Assembly: GCA_028868895.1 (NCBI GenBank)
Contig: JAGWTP010000014.1
Span: 1-50,240 of the forward strand
Length of the DNA: 50,240 bases
Source of the DNA: Burkholderiales bacterium
Lineage (GTDB): Bacteria; Pseudomonadota; Gammaproteobacteria; Burkholderiales; Burkholderiaceae_C
Direction of reading: 5' to 3'
This document shows positions 8,289-16,103 of the stretch, piece by piece (position 1 is the first letter of the stretch; the number at the start of each line of letters is the position of its first letter). The notes under the pieces were generated by a model that did no database searches, was not told the origin of the DNA, and saw nothing but the letters and a program-made list of their open reading frames with translations. Position numbers and translations under genes: made by a program.

Positions 8289-8702
8289 ATGAGTGCCGTC
8301 CCCAAGCCCGCCACACCGCCGGTCGATCTCGGTTCCGCCGCGGCCGCGCAAGCGGCGCTGCGCACCTTCTGGCGCCTGGCCGACGCCTGGAAGCTCGGCG
8401 TGAGCGAGCAGACCACCTTGCTCGGCGTCGGTCGCACCACGCTGTACCACTGGAAGCAGGGCAAGGTCACCGCCCCGCTCGACCGCCACGTGCTCGAGCG
8501 GCTGTCGTACCTGTTCGCGATCTACGCCGCATTGCAGATCCTGCTGCCGGCGGGCGACCAGGCCGACGCGTGGGTGCGCAAGTCGAACGCCGCGCCGCTG
8601 TTCGGCGGGCGCTCCGCGCTCGCGCGCATGTTGGGCGGGCAGGTTGCCGACCTGTACGTGGTGCGCGACTACCTCGACGCGCAGCGTGGCGGAAAAGCTT
8701 GA
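8289..8702 (+). CDS. Xre/MbcA/ParS-type antitoxin of a RES module
   Basis: This 137-residue protein combines an N-terminal helix-turn-helix (~residues 25-60, with VSEQTTLLGVGRTTLYHWK as recognition region) and a C-terminal toxin-binding domain. The latter carries the family endings LFGGRSALARMLGG and VRDYLDAQRGG. In this family the C-terminal domain blocks the active site of a RES-domain toxin, and the HTH represses the operon. The ATG at 8289 has only a weak AGG upstream and may be close to leaderless. The toxin gene starts on its stop codon, which strongly supports the pairing. Confidence 0.85.
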   Translation: MSAVPKPATPPVDLGSAAAAQAALRTFWRLADAWKLGVSEQTTLLGVGRTTLYHWKQGKVTAPLDRHVLERLSYLFAIYAALQILLPAGDQADAWVRKSNAAPLFGGRSALARMLGGQVADLYVVRDYLDAQRGGKA

Positions 8703-9508
8703 ATGCCCGCCCCAAGACGCCTGCGGCGTCGTCGCCCACGGCGAGCCGAGCCTCCTCGGGGCGGCCCGGCGCAGGCCCGGTCGCCGGCGCGAACCGCATC
8801 CCGGTCACGCCCACCGTCTGGCGCCCGAGCTACCGGCTGATTGCGTCGCGCTACCCGACCGTCGGCCTGTATGACCGCATCGCCGACCCGGCCGATCTGG
8901 AGGTGGTGTTCGCGATCCAGGCGCTGACCAACCCGCGCATCCGCGACGAGATCGGCGAGTTGCAGCTCGTGCCACCGGCAGAGCGCGTCAGCGGCGCCGG
9001 CAGCAGCCTGATCATGGCCGCGTTCACGCACCTCAACCCCGAAGGCTCGCGCTTCTCGGACGGCCACTACGGCGTGTACTACGCCGCCCACGCGCTCGAG
9101 ACGGCGATTGCCGAAGTCAGCCACCATCGCGCGGTGTTCCTCGCGCGCACCCGCGAGCGGGCGATCGATGTGGACCTGCGCCTGATCACCGCCACGCTCG
9201 ATGCGCCGCTGCACGACCTGCGTGCGCTCGGGCGGCGTGGCGCCGCGCTGTTCGATCCCGATCGCTACGACGCGCCGCAAGCGCTCGGCCACCGCCTGCG
9301 CGAGGCCGGCAGCTGGGGCGTGCAGTTCCCCAGCGTGCGCCACCGCGGCGGGCTGTGCGTCGGCGTGTTCCGGCCCAAGGCCCTGCGCAACGCGCGGCCG
9401 GGAACGCACATCGCGTTGCACTGGGACGGCCAGCGCATCACCCACTGGTACGAGAAGCGCGGGCCGCATGCGCTGGCGGGCGGCGCCCGGCTACCGCCGG
9501 TGGATTGA
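8699..9508 (+). CDS. RES-domain toxin (NAD+-degrading type)
   Basis: This 269-residue protein contains a RES domain from about residue 45. It shows the opening VWRPSYRLI-x-SRYPTVGLYDR, the Arg and Tyr of the NAD-binding pocket, then FSDGHYGVYYAA, E in LETAIAEVSHH, and late SWGVQFPSVRHRGGLCVGVFRP. Characterised RES toxins consume NAD+ and are held in check by Xre/MbcA-type antitoxins such as the gene just upstream. The best start is a TTG at 8699 overlapping the antitoxin stop, with GCGGAA upstream. No ATG lies in frame before the domain. The first ~35 residues are Ala/Ser/Arg/Pro-rich and not domain-like, so the start is uncertain. Confidence 0.8.
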   Translation: MNARPKTPAASSPTASRASSGRPGAGPVAGANRIPVTPTVWRPSYRLIASRYPTVGLYDRIADPADLEVVFAIQALTNPRIRDEIGELQLVPPAERVSGAGSSLIMAAFTHLNPEGSRFSDGHYGVYYAAHALETAIAEVSHHRAVFLARTRERAIDVDLRLITATLDAPLHDLRALGRRGAALFDPDRYDAPQALGHRLREAGSWGVQFPSVRHRGGLCVGVFRPKALRNARPGTHIALHWDGQRITHWYEKRGPHALAGGARLPPVD

Positions 9509-9540
9509 ACCCACCCGGTGTATGCAGACGCCGACTGACG

Positions 9541-9873
9541 TCAATTCGCGTCCGTGCCTTGGGCGGGTGACATGGGCGCCGGTTGAACGTGCATCGGCTT
9601 GGCCCTGAAACGCTGCGCGGCTTGCCACATGTCGTAAGCGCTTTGCTCTGCCAGCCACAGGCGGGCCTCACCTCCGCGCGCCACGCCCAGCCATGCCTCG
9701 ATGCGCAGTGCCATTTCAGGCGAGATGGCAGCGCGGCCATTCAGGACACGAGACAGCGTCACACGCGACACGTCGAGCTGTTGCGCGGCTTGCGTGACGG
9801 TGAGCCCCAGCGCAGGCAACACGTCGTCGCGCAACGTCAGGCCGGGGTGCGGGGGATTGAACATGCGTGCCAT
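9541..9873 (-). CDS. higA: HigA-family antitoxin (XRE HTH)
   Basis: This 110-residue protein opens with the HigA hallmark NPPHPGLTLRDDVLPALGLT. It continues into an XRE helix-turn-helix (TQAAQQLDVSRVTLSRVLNGRAAIS, ~residues 27-50) and a helical tail with a W-L-x-x-QSAYDMWQA motif. HigA neutralises HigB and represses the operon. The gene follows the toxin gene with a 16-bp gap, the toxin-first order typical of hig loci. A Pro-rich tail of about 20 residues extends beyond the usual family end. Confidence 0.9.
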   Translation of the reverse strand: MARMFNPPHPGLTLRDDVLPALGLTVTQAAQQLDVSRVTLSRVLNGRAAISPEMALRIEAWLGVARGGEARLWLAEQSAYDMWQAAQRFRAKPMHVQPAPMSPAQGTDAN

Positions 9874-9889
9874 CGTCGTTGCTCCGGAT

Positions 9890-10171
9890 TCAGTGGTAAT
9901 CGAGGTAGTCCACCAGCACTGCGTCGGTGCCTTCGAACGTGAAGGTCATGCGCCAATTGCCACTCACCCACACTGAGTAGTGCCCTTTGAGCTCACGTCC
10001 TTTCAGCGGGTGCAAGCCCCAGCCAGGCAGGTTCATGCCGCGGGCATCGGTAGCTTCATTCAGGCGTCGCAGCATGGCCGCCAGTCGCGGCGCATGAGCT
10101 GCCTGAATGCCGGCCATGCTCCCCTTGTCGAAGAAGGCTTTCAGGCCCTTGTGCCGGAACGTCCTGATCAT
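9890..10171 (-). CDS. higB: HigB-family toxin (RelE-like endoribonuclease)
   Basis: This 93-residue RelE/ParE-superfamily protein begins IRTFRHKGLKAFFDKG. It contains the core MNLPGWGLHPLKGRELKGHYSVWVSGNWRMTF block (residues ~53-84), whose late R-M-T-F strand carries the catalytic-surface residues, and ends VDYLDYH. HigB cleaves mRNA on the ribosome. The ATG at 10171 is preferred to a TTG two codons upstream. It is transcribed ahead of higA; an imperfect palindrome at 10179-10197 lies just upstream of the start. Confidence 0.9.
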   Translation of the reverse strand: MIRTFRHKGLKAFFDKGSMAGIQAAHAPRLAAMLRRLNEATDARGMNLPGWGLHPLKGRELKGHYSVWVSGNWRMTFTFEGTDAVLVDYLDYH

Positions 10172-10178
10172 CGGCAAA

Positions 10179-10197
10179 TGTATCGCATAACGCTACA
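10179..10197. promoter_or_regulatory. Imperfect 19-bp palindrome upstream of higB
   Basis: TGTATCGCA and its partner arm (reverse complement TGTAGCGTT) flank a single central base. They match at TGTA and at the inner CG. The site lies 8 bases before the higB start codon, where a HigA repressor would be expected to bind. Function is inferred from position only. Confidence 0.4.
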
Positions 10198-10270
10198 CGC
10201 TGGCAATGGGCACCAAGCGCGATCGATTTCCGCTGGCCCCGCTGGCGTGCACTCTGCGTGTCCGACCGCT

Positions 10271-12070
10271 CTATCGAACGTCGTTTGGCACCGGCACGTC
10301 CATCGCGAGCAGCACCTGCGCATACGCCTTGGCGAGGTTGTCGGTGTGCAGCGAGGCCATGCCACCGCCGCCGAGCACGTCGTGCAGCACGAAGTTGATC
10401 GCATTCAGGCCCGGCAGGTCGAAGCGCTCGACCCGGCTCGGCGCGCGGTGCGCGAAATGCGCCGCCACGCGCTCGGGCGTGAGCCAGGCCGACAGCATCT
10501 GCAGATGCGCCTTGTCGCGGGCGATGATGCCGATGTTGGCCTGGTTGCCCTTGTCGCCGGAGCGGCCGTGCGCGAGTTCGATCAGCGGCACGCGCCGCGG
10601 TGCCTCGGTGCTCGATGCGCTCTCGTGCTGCAGCGCCGGGCCGAGCGCGCGCGGGTCGAAGCCGCCCTCGGTCGGGATCGGCACCGGCCAGCGCTCGCCG
10701 TTCACGTCGATCTCGACTGCGAGCGCCGTCTTGGCAAGCAGGAACGAGAACAGGCGCACCACCGGCGTCGGGCTCGGCCGGCCCCCGACCAGGCCGAGCG
10801 TGCCCGGCGCCATCGAGGTCGCGGCCGGCGCGAACTCGCGCGCGAACAGTTCCAGGCTGTCTTTGGACGCCGCCTTCGCGCTCAGCTTCAGCACCACTTC
10901 GCGCGCGCTCGCGCGGCCGTTCGCGCCGAACATCTCTTCACCGCCGAGCACCTCGATGCGTGTCTCGGTGAACGCCGGCAGGCCGCGCGCGGCGAGCATG
11001 CGCTGCATCCGTGTGAGCAGCGCGCTGCCGGTGCGCTGCGCCTTCTGCACCGCCTGCGCGCCGGCGATCGTCAGGAAGCCGGTGTTGCGATAGCCGTCGG
11101 CATGGGTGGCGCTGACCTTGTAATGGCCGGTCGGTGCGCGGCCGGTGGCGCCGCTCACGCGCACGCGGTGCGCGCCGTCCTGCGCCATGCGCACCTGCGT
11201 GAAATCGCAGCTCACGTCGGGCACGAGGTAGGCGCGCGGGTCGCCGATCTCGTAGAGCAACTGCTCTGCGACGGTGGCCGGCGTGACCAGCCCACCGGTG
11301 CCGCTCGGCTTGGTGATCGTGAAGCCGCCGTCGGCGCCGGCCTCGACGATGGGGAAGCCGATGTTCTCCCAGTCGGGCACCTGCTGCCAGTCGGTGTACA
11401 GGCCGCCGGTGCACTGCGCACCGCACTCGATCAGGTGGCCGGCGAGCGTGCCCTGCGCGAGCCGGTCGTAGTCGGAGACGGACCAGCCGAACTCGTGCAT
11501 CAGCACGCCCAGCGTCACGGCCGAATCGACGCAGCGGCCGGTGATCACGACGTCGCAGCCGGCATCGAGCGCGCGCGCGATCGGCAGCGCGCCGAGGTAG
11601 GCGTTGATGCTCGCGACGCGCTGCGGAAACGGTGCGCCGCTGAACATCTCGGCGGTGCCGGCGGCACGGAACTCGGCCGCTCGCGCCGCGAGGTCGTCGC
11701 CCAGCACCACGCCGATCCGCAGCGTGATGCCGAGCTCGGCCGCGAGCCGCAGCAGCGCGTCGCGGCAGGCCAGCGGGTTCACGCCACCGGCGTTCGCGAC
11801 CACCCGGATGCGCTGCGCGTGCAGCCGCGGCAGGGCCTCGCGCATCATGATCTGGACGAAGTCGACGGCGTAGCCGGCGGCGGCGTCCTTGGCGCGCTGC
11901 GCCGCGAGGATCGACATCGTCACCTCGGCGAGGTAGTCGAACACCAGGTAGTCGACGTCGCCCGCTTCGAGCAGCTGCGGCACGGCCAGCGCGGTGTCGC
12001 CCCAGAAGCCCGAGGCGCCACCGATGCGCACCGTGGTCCTGCCTTTCGTCGTTGCGGCTTGCGCGTTCAT
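10271..12070 (-). CDS. AtuA-family protein (DUF1446)
   Basis: This 599-residue protein is an AtuA/DUF1446 member. It begins RIGGASGFWGDT, with NAGGVNP near residue 98, VITGRCVDSAVTLG near 185 and an ECGAQCTGG motif. The C-terminal AtuA-like ferredoxin-fold domain starts near residue 494 (LAHGRSGDKGNQANIGI). In Pseudomonas, atuA is essential for growth on acyclic terpenes (citronellol/geraniol) but its reaction is unknown. Here the usual partners (geranyl-CoA carboxylase, acyl-CoA dehydrogenase) are absent. Instead a tartrate/isopropylmalate-type dehydrogenase diverges from it 108 bp away. The ATG at 12070 is preceded by GGAGACG. The open frame upstream is antisense to the dehydrogenase and not real. 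Confidence 0.88.
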   Translation of the reverse strand: MNAQAATTKGRTTVRIGGASGFWGDTALAVPQLLEAGDVDYLVFDYLAEVTMSILAAQRAKDAAAGYAVDFVQIMMREALPRLHAQRIRVVANAGGVNPLACRDALLRLAAELGITLRIGVVLGDDLAARAAEFRAAGTAEMFSGAPFPQRVASINAYLGALPIARALDAGCDVVITGRCVDSAVTLGVLMHEFGWSVSDYDRLAQGTLAGHLIECGAQCTGGLYTDWQQVPDWENIGFPIVEAGADGGFTITKPSGTGGLVTPATVAEQLLYEIGDPRAYLVPDVSCDFTQVRMAQDGAHRVRVSGATGRAPTGHYKVSATHADGYRNTGFLTIAGAQAVQKAQRTGSALLTRMQRMLAARGLPAFTETRIEVLGGEEMFGANGRASAREVVLKLSAKAASKDSLELFAREFAPAATSMAPGTLGLVGGRPSPTPVVRLFSFLLAKTALAVEIDVNGERWPVPIPTEGGFDPRALGPALQHESASSTEAPRRVPLIELAHGRSGDKGNQANIGIIARDKAHLQMLSAWLTPERVAAHFAHRAPSRVERFDLPGLNAINFVLHDVLGGGGMASLHTDNLAKAYAQVLLAMDVPVPNDVR

Positions 12071-12178
12071 TCGGCGTCTCCTGCATGACGGGCCGTGGCC
12101 CTTCGCCTGCCATTGTGCGTGGCCGGCGCGCACCGCCGGGTACGATGCGCGCATCGCCACCCCGCCACCCGCCGCAGC

Positions 12179-13288
12179 ATGAACAAGACCTACAGGATCG
12201 CCGTGATTCCCGGTGACGGCATCGGCAAGGAGGTGATGCCCGAAGGCCTGCGCGTGCTCGAAGCGGCGGCGCGGCGCTTCGGCATTGCGCTGGACCTCAC
12301 GCCCATCGGCTGGGCCAGTTGCGACCACTACCAGGCCAGCGGCCAGATGATGCCCGACGACTGGAAGGCGCAGCTGCAGGGCATGGACGCGCTGCTGTTC
12401 GGCGCGGTCGGCTGGCCTGCCACGGTGCCGGACCATGTCTCGCTGTGGGGCTCGCTGCTGAAATTCCGGCGCGAGTTCGACCAGTACGTCAACCTGCGCC
12501 CGGTGCGCCTGTTCGAGGGCGTGCCGTGCCCGCTGGTCGACAAGCGCGGCCAGCCGCGCCGGCCCGGCGACATCGACTTCTTCGTCGTGCGCGAGAACAC
12601 CGAGGGCGAGTACACCAACCTGGGCGGCACGATGTACGCCGGCACCGAGCGCGAGGTCGTGATCCAGGAGGCGGTGTTCTCGCGCGTCGGCACCGACCGG
12701 GTGATGAAGTTCGCGTTCGAGCTCGCGCAATCGCGCCCGCGCAGGCACCTGACGGTGGCGACCAAGTCGAACGGCATTGCGATCAGCATGCCGTGGTGGG
12801 ACGGCCGCGCCGACGCTATGGCCCGCAGCTACCCGCAAGTGGCGGTGGACAAGCAGCACATCGACATCCTTTCGGCGCGCTTCGTGCTCGAGCCGACGCG
12901 TTTCGACGTGGTCGTGGCCTCGAACCTGTTCGGCGACATCCTGTCCGACCTCGGTCCGGCATGCACCGGCACGATCGGCCTCGCGCCCTCGGCCAACCTG
13001 AACCCGCCGCGCGACTTTCCGTCGCTGTTCGAGCCGGTGCACGGCTCGGCGCCCGACATCTACGGCAGGAACATCGCCAACCCGATCGCGATGATCTGGT
13101 CGGCCGCGCTGATGCTCGACTTCCTCACCGAAAGCCGGGGTGCCGGCCGGGCCGCGCACGACGCGATCGTCGGCGCGATCGAGACCGTGCTGGCGCACGG
13201 GCCACGCAGCGCCGACCTCGGCGGCAACGCCTCGACCGACGAGGTCGGCCGTGCGATCGCCGCGCTGGTGGCGCGCGCGCCGGCTTGA
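12179..13288 (+). CDS. ttuC: Tartrate dehydrogenase/decarboxylase-like (isopropylmalate dehydrogenase family)
   Basis: This 369-residue beta-decarboxylating dehydrogenase opens YRIAVIPGDGIGKEV. It contains LLKFRREFDQYVNLRPVRL and FFVVRENTEGEYTNLGG (substrate Arg and Glu), TKSNG (catalytic Lys), DVVVASNLFGDILSDLGPA (metal Asp residues), and EPVHGSAPDI before the NAD site. The motif set and length fit the tartrate dehydrogenase/D-malate dehydrogenase subgroup rather than LeuB; 3-isopropylmalate or D-malate activity cannot be excluded. It uses NAD+ and Mn2+ or Mg2+. The ATG at 12179 aligns with the family start; 28 upstream in-frame codons are ignored. It diverges from the AtuA-family gene. Confidence 0.82.
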   Translation: MNKTYRIAVIPGDGIGKEVMPEGLRVLEAAARRFGIALDLTPIGWASCDHYQASGQMMPDDWKAQLQGMDALLFGAVGWPATVPDHVSLWGSLLKFRREFDQYVNLRPVRLFEGVPCPLVDKRGQPRRPGDIDFFVVRENTEGEYTNLGGTMYAGTEREVVIQEAVFSRVGTDRVMKFAFELAQSRPRRHLTVATKSNGIAISMPWWDGRADAMARSYPQVAVDKQHIDILSARFVLEPTRFDVVVASNLFGDILSDLGPACTGTIGLAPSANLNPPRDFPSLFEPVHGSAPDIYGRNIANPIAMIWSAALMLDFLTESRGAGRAAHDAIVGAIETVLAHGPRSADLGGNASTDEVGRAIAALVARAPA

Positions 13289-13293
13289 GCAGC

Positions 13294-13329
13294 GCTCGCG
13301 GCGCTCCCGACGCTCCCGGCGCTCGCGGC
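13294..13329. repeat. Four tandem copies of a 9-bp unit
   Basis: Units at 13294, 13303, 13312 and 13321 read GCTCGCGGC, GCTCCCGAC, GCTCCCGGC and GCTCGCGGC. They lie in the short gap between two convergent genes. Outer and inner copies differ by one to three bases. No function is apparent. Confidence 0.85.
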
Positions 13330-13346
13330 GCGCCGGCATCGCACGC

Positions 13347-13366
13347 GGCGGCGCAGCCGCGCCGCC
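13347..13366. terminator. Perfect GC-rich hairpin between convergent genes
   Basis: GGCGGCGC (13347-13354) pairs with GCGCCGCC (13359-13366) around a 4-base loop, immediately before the aldo/keto reductase stop at 13370. Neither strand has a T run, so it would be at best a weak bidirectional terminator or a transcript-end stabiliser. Confidence 0.35.
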
Positions 13367-13369
13367 AAG

Positions 13370-14395
13370 TCAGCCGATGCGCGGCACCCGCCCGACCACC
13401 GGGTACTGCGGGTCGTTGTAGCCCGGCGTCGACGCGTGGCCGGTGGCCACCAGGGCGCTGACGAAGGCCTCGTCTTCGGCGCTGAACGGCGTGTGCAGCG
13501 CGTCCAGATAGTCCTGCCACTGCGCGAGCGTCTTCGGCCCCCCGATCACGCCGCTGACGAGCGTGTTGTTCCAGACCCAGCCGAGCGCGAGTTGGGTGGG
13601 CGTGAGGCCGCGCTGGCGCGCGTGCTCGGCCATGCGCGCGGCCAGCGCCAGCGACTCGGGTCGGAATTCGGTCTGCAGGATGCGCGGGTCGTTGCGCGCC
13701 GCGCGCGAGCCTTCGGGCGGCGCTGCGCCGGGTTGGTACTTGCCGCTGAGCACGCCGCGCGCCAGCGGGCTGTAGACCACCGCGCCCAGGCCGTAGTGCG
13801 CGCAGCAGGGCAGCAGCTCGGTCTCGATCTGGCGCGACATTGCGTTGTACGGCGGCTGGCAGGCGATGGGCGCGCCGATGCCCATCGCGCGGCACATCTC
13901 GGCGACGCGCGCCACCCGCCAGGCGTGAAAGTTCGACACCCCGAAGTGATGCACCTTGCCGCGCTCGATCAGGTGCGCCACCGCGGCGAGCGTTTCTTCG
14001 AGCGGCGTGCTCGGGTCTTCGCGGTGCAGGTAGAGCACGTCGATCCAGTCGGTGTTCAGGCGCTTCAGGCTCGCGTCGACGGCGCTGGCGATGTGGCGGC
14101 GCGACAGGCCGCGCTCGTTCGGGCCCGGCCCCGTCGGGTTGGCAAGCTTGGTCGCCAGGACCCAGTGCGCACGGTCGGCGGCGATCAGCCGGCCGGTGAT
14201 GCGCTCGGACTCGCCGCCCGCGTAGACGTCGGCGGTGTCGATCGCATTGAGGCCGGCGTCGCGCGTGGCGGCGACGATGTTCGCGGCCGTGGTGGCATCG
14301 GTCTGGTCGCCGAACATCATCGTGCCGAGCCAGAGCCGCGAGACCTTCAACCCGCTCGCGCCGAGCGGGTGGTACGTGATCGAGTCGGTCGTCAT
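13370..14395 (-). CDS. Aldo/keto reductase
   Basis: This 341-residue NADPH-dependent aldo/keto reductase has the TIM-barrel landmarks RLWLGTMMFG, then AIDTADVYAGG with catalytic Asp and Tyr. These are followed by VLATK (Lys), LYLHREDP (His) and HHFGVSNFHAW, with a late VWNNTLVSGVIGG-x-K segment that binds the cofactor phosphate. The length and the GKYQPGAAPPEGSR block fit the YajO/Tas-like AKR group. The substrate aldehyde or ketone is unknown. It lies 17 bp after the acyl-CoA ligase on the same strand, so the two are probably one transcript. Confidence 0.9.
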   Translation of the reverse strand: MTTDSITYHPLGASGLKVSRLWLGTMMFGDQTDATTAANIVAATRDAGLNAIDTADVYAGGESERITGRLIAADRAHWVLATKLANPTGPGPNERGLSRRHIASAVDASLKRLNTDWIDVLYLHREDPSTPLEETLAAVAHLIERGKVHHFGVSNFHAWRVARVAEMCRAMGIGAPIACQPPYNAMSRQIETELLPCCAHYGLGAVVYSPLARGVLSGKYQPGAAPPEGSRAARNDPRILQTEFRPESLALAARMAEHARQRGLTPTQLALGWVWNNTLVSGVIGGPKTLAQWQDYLDALHTPFSAEDEAFVSALVATGHASTPGYNDPQYPVVGRVPRIG

Positions 14396-14412
14396 GGTGC
14401 TTGCTCCGGGGA

Positions 14413-15984
14413 TCATTTCGGGTCCAGGCCGCTGGCGATGTGGCGTTCGCGCAGTTCGCGCTTGAGCACCTTGCCGATCGCGCTGCGCGGCAACTCGATG
14501 ACCCACTGCAGCCGCGCCAGCCGCTGGGTCTTGCCGACGCGCGCGTTGACCCACTGCAGCAGCGCGTCGGGCGTGGCGTCCGCGTGGGCACGGCGCACCG
14601 CGAACGCGATCGGCGTCTCGCCCCACCGCGTCGAGGGCACGCCGACCACCGCCGCGTCGGCCACGGCCGGGTGCTCGCGCAGCACCGCCTCGAGGTCACT
14701 CGGGTAGATGTTGAAGCCGCCGCTGATGACCAGGTCTTTCTTGCGGTCCAGCAGCGTCAGAAAGCCGTCGGCATCGAAGCGGCCGATGTCGCCGGTGCGG
14801 ATAAAGCGCTTGCCGCTGGCATCGAACCACTCGGCCTCGCGCGTCTTGGCGGGTTGGCCGTGGTAGCCGGTCATCATGCCGGCCGAGTGGCCGACGACTT
14901 CGCCGATGGCGTCGACGTTTGCGGTCGGCAGTTCCCGGCCTTCGTCGTCGATCAGGCGGATGTCGCTGCCGGCGGCCGGCTGGCCCACCGTGTGCAGCTT
15001 GTGCGGGTGCTCGTGCGCCGCCAGGATGCAGGTGCCACCGCCCTCGGTCATGCCGTAGAACTCGATCAACCCGCCGGGCCAGCGCTTCACCACGTCGGCC
15101 TTCAGTGCGGCGCCGAACGGCGCGCTGGTGCAGAACTTGAACCGCGTCGATGTCAGGTCGTGGGCATCGAACTGCGGCAGCGCCATCAGGCGCTGGTACT
15201 GCACCGGCACCAGCATCGTGTGGGTGATGCGGTGGGCCTGGGCGAGCGCGAGGTATTGCGCCGCGTCGAACTTGGCCATCAGCACGACGCTGCCGCCGAA
15301 CGCGAGCGTCGGGAAGAACACCACCAGCGTCGTGTTCGAGTACAGCGGCGTGGCCAGCAGCGTCACGGCATCGGGCCCGTAGCGGTAGTTGGCGCCGCGC
15401 GCCACGTGCGCCCAGCGCATGCCGTGCGACTGGACGATGCCCTTCGGACTGCCGGTCGTCCCCGACGAATAGATGATGTTGAACGGCGCCGCCGGGGGCA
15501 CCTCGACCGGCCGTGGCCGTGCGCCTTCGGGCATCAGCCAGGCGTCGAACGCAGTGCCCGGCGCGACGCCGTCGAACGAGATGCAGCCGGCTGCGTCGGT
15601 CGACTCGCCGAGTGCCTCCAGCGCCGCTGCGTCGGCGAACAGCCAGCGGGCCTGCGCGTCGCCCCGCATCGACGCGAAGCTCTCGGGCGTGACCGACGGC
15701 GCCAGTGGCGCCACCGCGACGCCGGCACGCAGCGCGCCGAGGAACACCGCGGCGAAGCGCGGCGACGACTGCGCGCAGATCGCGATCGCATCGCCCGGGC
15801 CCAACCCGTCGCGTTGCAGCGAGGCGCTCACGCGGTCCATCAGCGCGTCGAGTTCGGTGTAGCTCAGGCGCACGTCGCCCTGCACCAAGGCGGGTTGTTC
15901 CGGACGCTCGCGCGCGTGGCGGCGGATCAACTCGGCCAGGGTCTGGAAAGGCGGGTCGGCAGCGGCGACGGGTGCGGCGTTCAT
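14413..15984 (-). CDS. Acyl-CoA ligase (AMP-binding, ANL superfamily)
   Basis: This 523-residue adenylate-forming enzyme has the P-loop YSSGTTGSPKG near residue 172, the aromatic motif EFYGMTEGGG near 300, and TGDIGRFDADGF. The hinge DRKKDLVISGGFNIYP and the catalytic Lys of IGKVLKREL lie near the C-terminus. It would activate a carboxylic acid as acyl-AMP and then as the CoA thioester. The carboxylate type is not predictable. It is divergent from the livG gene of a complete importer (120 bp apart) with an aldo/keto reductase behind it, so it probably acts on an imported acid. The ATG at 15984 gives the full domain. Confidence 0.9.
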   Translation of the reverse strand: MNAAPVAAADPPFQTLAELIRRHARERPEQPALVQGDVRLSYTELDALMDRVSASLQRDGLGPGDAIAICAQSSPRFAAVFLGALRAGVAVAPLAPSVTPESFASMRGDAQARWLFADAAALEALGESTDAAGCISFDGVAPGTAFDAWLMPEGARPRPVEVPPAAPFNIIYSSGTTGSPKGIVQSHGMRWAHVARGANYRYGPDAVTLLATPLYSNTTLVVFFPTLAFGGSVVLMAKFDAAQYLALAQAHRITHTMLVPVQYQRLMALPQFDAHDLTSTRFKFCTSAPFGAALKADVVKRWPGGLIEFYGMTEGGGTCILAAHEHPHKLHTVGQPAAGSDIRLIDDEGRELPTANVDAIGEVVGHSAGMMTGYHGQPAKTREAEWFDASGKRFIRTGDIGRFDADGFLTLLDRKKDLVISGGFNIYPSDLEAVLREHPAVADAAVVGVPSTRWGETPIAFAVRRAHADATPDALLQWVNARVGKTQRLARLQWVIELPRSAIGKVLKRELRERHIASGLDPK

Positions 15985-16041
15985 CGCGCAAAGTATGCCG
16001 CGACCCGCGCGAATGGGGGCGCATGCAAAGTCGGCGCGGCA

Positions 16042-16056
16042 CCTTGCAAAGCAAGG
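16042..16056. promoter_or_regulatory. 15-bp interrupted palindrome between divergent ligase and transporter genes
   Basis: CCTTGC and GCAAGG flank AAA exactly in the 119-bp region between the acyl-CoA ligase and livG starts. It could be a shared operator for a regulator encoded elsewhere; no regulator gene is adjacent. Confidence 0.35.
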
Positions 16057-16103
16057 GTAAAGCCTCCTTTGAAATCGGTTCGGGCTCGGTATCTTCGTGC
16101 CCG

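Noticed and set aside
8703-8850. ATG-started alternative beginning of the RES toxin at 8703
   Set aside because: It is out of frame with the RES domain and reaches a stop after a short Arg-rich peptide.
5017-10171. Genomic island or prophage around the toxin-antitoxin genes
   Set aside because: No integrase, transposase, att-like repeat or tRNA is seen, and housekeeping genes such as cca are interleaved.
12071-13339. Upstream extension of the AtuA-family frame antisense to the tartrate-type dehydrogenase
   Set aside because: The AtuA domain starts cleanly at the ATG at 12070 with a ribosome binding site; the extension has no recognisable domain.
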